From: AG-12 sp035531535
GTDB lineage: Bacteria > Chloroflexota > Dormibacteria > Aeolococcales > Bog-877
Reading direction: 5' to 3'
DNA: 64,000 bases
NCBI GenBank assembly: GCA_035531535.1
Contig: DATKSV010000120.1
Span: 1-64,000, forward strand
The notes below the pieces were generated by a model that was not told the origin of the DNA, made no database searches, and saw nothing but the letters and a program-made list of their open reading frames with translations. Below are positions 60,028 to 64,000 of this stretch, in pieces. The translations under genes were made by a program, and so were the position numbers. The first letter of the stretch is position 1, and every line of letters begins with the position of its first letter.

Positions 60028-60055
60028 GGTCGGGAAGGACCGTTGGGTCCCGACC
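60028..60055 (+). ncRNA. Possible relic of a TnpB guide (omega) RNA hairpin
   Basis: GGTCG pairs with CGACC and, inside, GGACC pairs with GGTCC around GTTG, leaving a GGAA bulge. It sits downstream of the TnpB C-terminal codons, where TnpB elements encode the 3' scaffold of their guide RNA. With TnpB gone it should be non-functional. The assignment is by position and fold only. Confidence 0.3.
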
Positions 60056-60189
60056 GGGTGCCACTTATGGGCATTCAGTAGGAACGGTGGAAGTGGCTAG
60101 CTCCGCGGCCTCGGCGCCATCAAGCTGATCCCATGAGCTGAGCCACCCCGAACGAGGTGGGCCGTCCCCCAAACGGCGTTGCGGCGCTG

Positions 60190-60984
60190 CTACGCTGGTG
60201 GCAAGCGAAGCCCAAAGGCGTGGGGCAGCAATACTCCCAGCAGGTATGCGGCCAGAGCCGCCGCGGTGCCCACCCCCAGTACCTGAAGTCCGCCGACCAC
60301 CATCCGCTGGCCGACGACCGCTGCCTTCATAAGCCCCACTCCCAGCAAGCCTGCGGCGGACAGCCACAGCGAAATCACGACCGCCGGTAGGCCCGTCAGC
60401 ACCACGTAAGGAAGGATGGGAAGAATCGCGCCGATAAGGAATGTCCCGGCCATGACCAGACCATCTTGGATTGAGGTCGACTCCGGCTCACTCGCGATGC
60501 CGAGTTCTTTCTCAATATGAGTCTCTTCCCAAAGTTTGGGATAACGCGCGAGCGTCGCCGAGAGGTCGTCGGCCTCATTCGAGGGTACTCCCCGGGCCAT
60601 CAAGATCGCAACCATCTCAGCATGTTCTGCCTCCGGTTGCGTCCGCAACTCCGAGCGTTCCTTGTGAATCGCGGCCCGGTTCAGATCGTGCTCCGCCCCT
60701 GCCGCCAAATAGGCCCCCGTCCCCATCGACACCATCCCGGCTAAGGCGCCCACCAGTCCCGCAATGAGAATGGTCGTATGGGCAACAGCCGCCCCTGCGG
60801 TGGCCGTGGCGACGCCGGTGGTAAGTCCAAGCGTTGTCAGCAGCCCATCTTGGACTCCGAACACCACCTCCCGGATTCCAGCGCGACGGGCCAGCTCCGC
60901 ACGCTCGGACCCGGCTGCGACATCCTGCGGCAACTCCAGCACTGCCACGGCCCCTTGGTCAGAACCCACATGCATTTTGGCCAT
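60190..60984 (-). CDS. VIT1/CCC1-family transporter (probable Fe/Mn)
   Basis: A 264-residue membrane protein. The family opening is REVVFGVQDGLLTTLGLTTGVA, then VSMGTGAYLAA, EHDLNRAAIHKERSELRTQPEAEHAEMV (cytosolic acidic/charged helix that binds metal in family members) and two or three C-terminal helices. It likely moves Fe2+ or Mn2+ out of the cytosol. I start at ATG 60984, seven nt after TACCAT on the minus strand, rather than the longer frame to 61044. It lies between the IS607 remnant and the EtfBA gene. Confidence 0.85.
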   Translation of the reverse strand: MAKMHVGSDQGAVAVLELPQDVAAGSERAELARRAGIREVVFGVQDGLLTTLGLTTGVATATAGAAVAHTTILIAGLVGALAGMVSMGTGAYLAAGAEHDLNRAAIHKERSELRTQPEAEHAEMVAILMARGVPSNEADDLSATLARYPKLWEETHIEKELGIASEPESTSIQDGLVMAGTFLIGAILPILPYVVLTGLPAVVISLWLSAAGLLGVGLMKAAVVGQRMVVGGLQVLGVGTAAALAAYLLGVLLPHAFGLRLPPA

Positions 60985-60997
60985 GGCTGCAATGGTA
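60985..60997 (-). promoter_or_regulatory. Leaderless-type -10 box for the VIT1/CCC1 gene
   Basis: On the minus strand TACCAT (60992-60997) is followed by 7 nt and ATG at 60984. It resembles the other TANNNT boxes close to start codons in this window. Confidence 0.4.
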
Positions 60998-61219
60998 CAG
61001 GCGGAGGGCGCCCCGTGCACAGACTGGGGCTGGCCGTGCCCCATACTGCACGCGCGCTGCTGTGCTTACACCCCGCTCGCGCAATCCGCTGGCGCATTCT
61101 GCGGGGTCAGGGTTGGTGATTTGCCATCACTCCATCTGCCGGCCGTTCTCTCCGGTGGTAGCAGCAGCGCTTGCACGTCACCGTCCGACAAGCCTGCCTC
61201 GGCACTGTCGGGGTTAACG

Positions 61220-61251
61220 AACGGTTAAGGGCTCAACCGTTGGGAGTTGAC
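61220..61251 (+). promoter_or_regulatory. Inverted repeat and -35 box upstream of etfBA
   Basis: AACGGTT (61220-61226) and AACCGTT (61235-61241) form a perfect inverted repeat. Five nt further is TTGACG (61246-61251), a good -35 box; the matching -10 (ACCATT after 17 nt) is weak. The repeat could bind a regulator next to the promoter, about 125 nt before the fused etf gene. Confidence 0.4.
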
Positions 61252-61364
61252 GACAACGCAGGCACTGCCACCATTTTCCGTGAATCCCGCTGCCTTTGCG
61301 GGGACCGCCCGGAAGGCAGCGGCCCCGCAGCGCCGGTCCCTCCCAATGCCGCACAATTGTGGTG

Positions 61365-63245
61365 ATGCGCATCGCTGTCCTGATCAAACAGGTGCCAGTC
61401 GCCGAGGCTTTGTCGCTGCGTGCGGACGGACGACTGGAGCGCGACGGCCTAGAGTTGGAGATGAACGCGTTCTGCCGGCGCGCGGTGGCCCAGGGCGTGG
61501 CACTGATTCAGGAAGGCGGCGGTTCATGCACGGTTTTCTCCCTAGGGCCCCTGGCGGCGGCGGACGTGCTGCGGGAGGCGGTCGCGTGGGGCGCAGATCT
61601 TGGCGTCCACATTACGGGGCCGGAATTTGCCGGCAGCGACACCCTGGCGACCGCCCGTGCTTTGACAACCGCCGTCCGTAAGACCTGGCCATACGACCTG
61701 GTGCTGGTAGGCCGCAACGCGGTCGACGCGGACACGGGCCAGGTCGGCCCAGCGGTGGCACAGTTTCTGGACCTGCCCTTTCTGGGAGCGGCGCGGAGCC
61801 TCACGGTCGCGGATGGGATCGTGCGTGCCCGGCTGGAGCAGGATGACGGCTGGGAGCTGGCTGAGGCGACCCTGCCGGCAGTGATCGCCTGCGCAGAGCG
61901 CCTGTGCCCTCCATGCAAGGTGCCCGAAGTGGGCCGAGCCACGGTCTCCGCTGCTCAGATCGTGCGCCTCGGCGCCTCCGACCTTGGTCCGGGGCCATGG
62001 GGCCAAACTGGCAGCGCCACCGCCGTGGGGGCCGTCCGCTTGCTGGAGGTGGTACGGAGCCGGATCAAGCTGCAGGGGCCAGCCTCCCTCCAGGTGAGCG
62101 CGGCAGTGAAGCTGCTCGCGGATATGGGCGCCATCGGGGCCAGAAGCGATCTCGAAGCCGGTACTGACGCTGCGGTCGATGGCCTCTTGCCCCAGATTGA
62201 CTCACCGGCCACGGTTCGCGCCCGCCGAGAGAGTCCTGTCAAGGCACCAGTGGTGGCGGTCGTGGTAGAGCCTGGCCGTGCCCAGCTGGCGCGGGAGATG
62301 TTGGGCGCGGCCGCTGGGCTCGCCACCGCCATCGGTGGCTCCGTCACGGCGATAGCCAGCGAAGCGCTCGCGCATGATCAGGCTGGCTCGTGGGGAGCGG
62401 ACGAGGTTCTGCAACTCAGCGGCGGAGCGGGCAGAGAGGACATCGCCGGCGCCATCGGCGAGTGGTCTGGGATAGCCTCTCCGTGGGCAATCCTCGCTCC
62501 AAGCACCATGTGGGGCCGCGAGGTGGCGGCACGAGTCGCGGTGATCCTGCAGGCTGGGCTGACTGGAGATGCGGTCGACTTGGGGATCGAGGGGGCTAGG
62601 CTGGTCGCCTGGAAGCCAGCCTTCGGCGGCCGCTTGGTGGCTTCCGTGACGGCCACCTCTTCCGTGCAGATGATCACGGTACGTCCAGGCGCCCTGCCTC
62701 TGCGACCGCTGCGCAATCACACAGCAGCGGTGACCCAAGTGATGGTCAATCCCCGCAGTCGAGTCAGAGTGCTCGGCAAGGCTACCGACGATGACGTGGA
62801 TCTTTTGGCGACGGCTTCGGTGGTGATCGGCGTCGGCACCGGAGTAGCAGCTGACGAGTACCCGGCCCTGCGCCCTCTACAAAATATCCTCGACGCGCGA
62901 CTAGCGGGTACCCGCCGGGTCACCGACCGGGGCTGGCTGCCAAGGTCTCGGCAGATAGGCCTCACCGGGCTCAGCATCCGGCCCCGCCTATATGTGGCCG
63001 TCGGGCTCTCGGGAAAGTTCAACCACATGATCGGGGTACGTGGAGCGGGCTGCGTGCTCGCCGTCAACAGGGACCCGGAGGCACCGGTGTTTGAGTCCGC
63101 TGACATTGGAATCGTGGCCGACTGGCAGCAGGTGGTGCCCGAGCTGGTCTCGCAACTGACCGAGTTCGCCCTGTTGGAGGCCCCGGCGGCGGACGAGTCC
63201 GCATCTCGAAACGCGGTCGCCGAGACTGCCGACCGCAAAAGGTGA
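61365..63245 (+). CDS. Fused electron transfer flavoprotein EtfB-EtfA
   Basis: A 626-residue single chain. The N-terminal part is EtfB-like: MRIAVLIKQVPVAEALSLRADGRL, DLVLVGRNAVDADTGQVGPAVAQFLDLP and AVIACAERLCPPCKVPE (AMP/FAD region). The C-terminal part is EtfA-like: VVEPGRAQLAREMLGAA, FGGRLVASVTATSSVQMITVRPGA, VTDRGWLPRSRQIGLTGLSIRPRLYVAVGLSGKFNHMIGV, DPEAPVFESADIGIVADWQQVVPEL. It should bind FAD and possibly AMP and pass electrons from dehydrogenases to a quinone reductase; none is adjacent. The ATG at 61365 is the EtfB start; longer frame to 61296 is not supported. Confidence 0.85.
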   Translation: MRIAVLIKQVPVAEALSLRADGRLERDGLELEMNAFCRRAVAQGVALIQEGGGSCTVFSLGPLAAADVLREAVAWGADLGVHITGPEFAGSDTLATARALTTAVRKTWPYDLVLVGRNAVDADTGQVGPAVAQFLDLPFLGAARSLTVADGIVRARLEQDDGWELAEATLPAVIACAERLCPPCKVPEVGRATVSAAQIVRLGASDLGPGPWGQTGSATAVGAVRLLEVVRSRIKLQGPASLQVSAAVKLLADMGAIGARSDLEAGTDAAVDGLLPQIDSPATVRARRESPVKAPVVAVVVEPGRAQLAREMLGAAAGLATAIGGSVTAIASEALAHDQAGSWGADEVLQLSGGAGREDIAGAIGEWSGIASPWAILAPSTMWGREVAARVAVILQAGLTGDAVDLGIEGARLVAWKPAFGGRLVASVTATSSVQMITVRPGALPLRPLRNHTAAVTQVMVNPRSRVRVLGKATDDDVDLLATASVVIGVGTGVAADEYPALRPLQNILDARLAGTRRVTDRGWLPRSRQIGLTGLSIRPRLYVAVGLSGKFNHMIGVRGAGCVLAVNRDPEAPVFESADIGIVADWQQVVPELVSQLTEFALLEAPAADESASRNAVAETADRKR

Positions 63246-63260
63246 GGGCGGAAGCGCGCC

Positions 63261-64000
63261 CTACATGCGCGCCGGATTCGGGCCCGGGCTGCCACTGGCA
63301 AGGACTGCGCCATCTGGCTGAGGACTCTCGAGCGGCGCGACTCGAGCCAGCCGCAGGCTGATCGTGGCGCCGCCCTGCCCGCGGTTGGCAATCTCCGCTC
63401 GCCCTTGGTGGGCAATCATGATCATTCCCACGATCCAAAGCCCCAGTCCGGTGCCCCGCTTCGCATCGCCGTCCGCAGTGACGCCGCTCGGCCAGTCTCC
63501 AAAGCGCCGAAACGGCTGAGAGAGAAGTTCCAACGGGAAACCGGGGCCGCCATCGCTCACCTCAATGATGGCGTCAGCGCCGACCGCCCGGACCGAAACG
63601 TCCACCGACGAGCCCGTGGGGGTGTAGCGCAAGGCATTGTCCAGGAGATTGTCGAGCGCGTGACGAAGCCAGAGTTCATCCACCACCGCCACCACTTCTG
63701 GCTCTGCGCTCAGCACCAACATCACGCCCAGCTGTTGGGCGTGGCTCCGGAACGTAGACAGCTCCATGGCCGCGATCGAACCCAGGTCGTGGCGCGCCGG
63801 CGTCAACGGCAGATGTCCCTCGTCGTCGCGCGCCAGCACCAGCAGTTCGCTGATCACCCGGCCCACCCGGTCCACTCCTGCGACCGTGCGGTTGAGGCGA
63901 GCGCGCACCTCGGCCGCGCTGCGGTCGGGGCGCAGCGCCAGCTCCAACTCACCTCGCATCCTCGCCAGCGGGGTGCGCAGCTCATGCCCGGCTGCCGCCA
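63261..64000 (-). CDS. Sensor histidine kinase (5' end outside window)
   Basis: The 3' 246 codons of a class I histidine kinase. At the right edge the H box reads AAAGHELRTPLARMRGELEL with the phospho-His; the HATPase follows with LDNLLDNALRYTPTGSSV (N box), VSDGGPGFPLELL (G1), and GTGLGLWIVGMIMIAHQGRAEI (G2). The sensor and HAMP regions lie beyond the window. It converges on the etf gene with a 15-nt gap. No response regulator is visible on this side. Confidence 0.9.
   Translation of the reverse strand, partial: AAAGHELRTPLARMRGELELALRPDRSAAEVRARLNRTVAGVDRVGRVISELLVLARDDEGHLPLTPARHDLGSIAAMELSTFRSHAQQLGVMLVLSAEPEVVAVVDELWLRHALDNLLDNALRYTPTGSSVDVSVRAVGADAIIEVSDGGPGFPLELLSQPFRRFGDWPSGVTADGDAKRGTGLGLWIVGMIMIAHQGRAEIANRGQGGATISLRLARVAPLESPQPDGAVLASGSPGPNPARM

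Larger units (their letters stand above)
59268..60075 (+). mobile_element. IS607-family deletion derivative (TnpA fused to TnpB end)
   Basis: The element starts with an IS607 serine recombinase (TnpA) N-terminus, passes a nonsense codon at 59538-59540, and near 59641-59651 jumps from TnpA (VVVEHRDRL) to a TnpB C-terminus (MASRRGIAVAGVPAAYSS). The part between, the rest of tnpA and most of tnpB, is absent, so neither protein can be complete. The 3' part (about 59830-60075) has the position of the TnpB guide-RNA scaffold and contains a nested hairpin at 60028-60055. The right boundary near 60075 is tentative, because IS607 ends have no inverted repeats or duplications. Confidence 0.68.
60985..61364. 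other. 380-nt intergenic between divergent genes
   Basis: No gene seen. It holds the VIT1/CCC1 -10 box on the left and the etf promoter-like elements on the right. The middle shows nothing recognisable. Confidence 0.5.

Noticed and set aside
1..64000. CRISPR arrays, tRNA and rRNA genes
   Set aside because: No regularly spaced repeats or tRNA/rRNA signatures were noticed on either strand; short tRNA genes could still be missed by eye.

Overview
This is a very GC-rich bacterial chromosome segment with tightly packed genes. Many neighbours overlap by 1-8 bp through ATGA, GTGA, TTGA or TGATG junctions. It carries a Gram-positive-style division and cell-wall cluster, an IdsA-like prenyl synthase and a full squalene/hopanoid pathway. 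Several genes also show a TANNNT box 6-7 nt before the start codon, the signature of leaderless mRNAs. Together these suggest a deep Terrabacteria lineage (Chloroflexota/Dormibacterota-like or a deep actinobacterium). That placement is inference; no rRNA gene is present.

Layout. 1-8165 (minus): mraZ-rsmH-ftsL-ftsI-mraY-ftsW-murG-murC, running off the left edge and lacking murE, murF and murD. 8165-8420: mraZ promoter and probable MraZ boxes, then rnpB (RNase P RNA, minus). 8940-15248 (plus): a leader ORF, a GltD-like flavoprotein with ferredoxin domain, a one-chain pyruvate:ferredoxin oxidoreductase and a dihydroorotate-dehydrogenase-like protein. 15265-28408: housekeeping and accessory genes: methyltransferase, APH-fold kinase, GNAT, the trpD-trmK-zinc ribbon-rnhA operon, hydrolase, pseudokinase, Nudix CoA pyrophosphatase, lon, SRPBCC protein and alcohol dehydrogenase.

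28600-38733 is an isoprenoid/hopanoid locus. ispH, a polyprenyl diphosphate synthase, squalene-hopene cyclase, hpnC, hpnD and hpnE run on the plus strand. hpnA and an unusual protein joining a CruF-like membrane domain to an HpnG-like nucleosidase run against them, behind a degenerate response regulator. It supplies C5 precursors, builds squalene, cyclises it to a hopene and probably modifies the side chain. 38798-44285 holds a Rieske protein, a glyoxalase-like protein and a sirtuin facing an operon of an HDAC-family deacetylase, two double-YbjQ proteins and a small unknown. 44460-51429 holds an APC permease, an MFS exporter, an MscS channel, a metallo-beta-lactamase-fold hydrolase and an aldehyde dehydrogenase.

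From about 51430 to 61300 the region looks accessory. Two decayed transposons, a DDE transposase remnant and an IS607 TnpA/TnpB deletion derivative, flank a signalling set: a PAS-GGDEF cyclase, a receiver-EAL protein, a receiver and a hybrid kinase with two receivers. A VIT1/CCC1 transporter, a fused EtfB-EtfA flavoprotein and the 3' part of a sensor kinase gene close the window.
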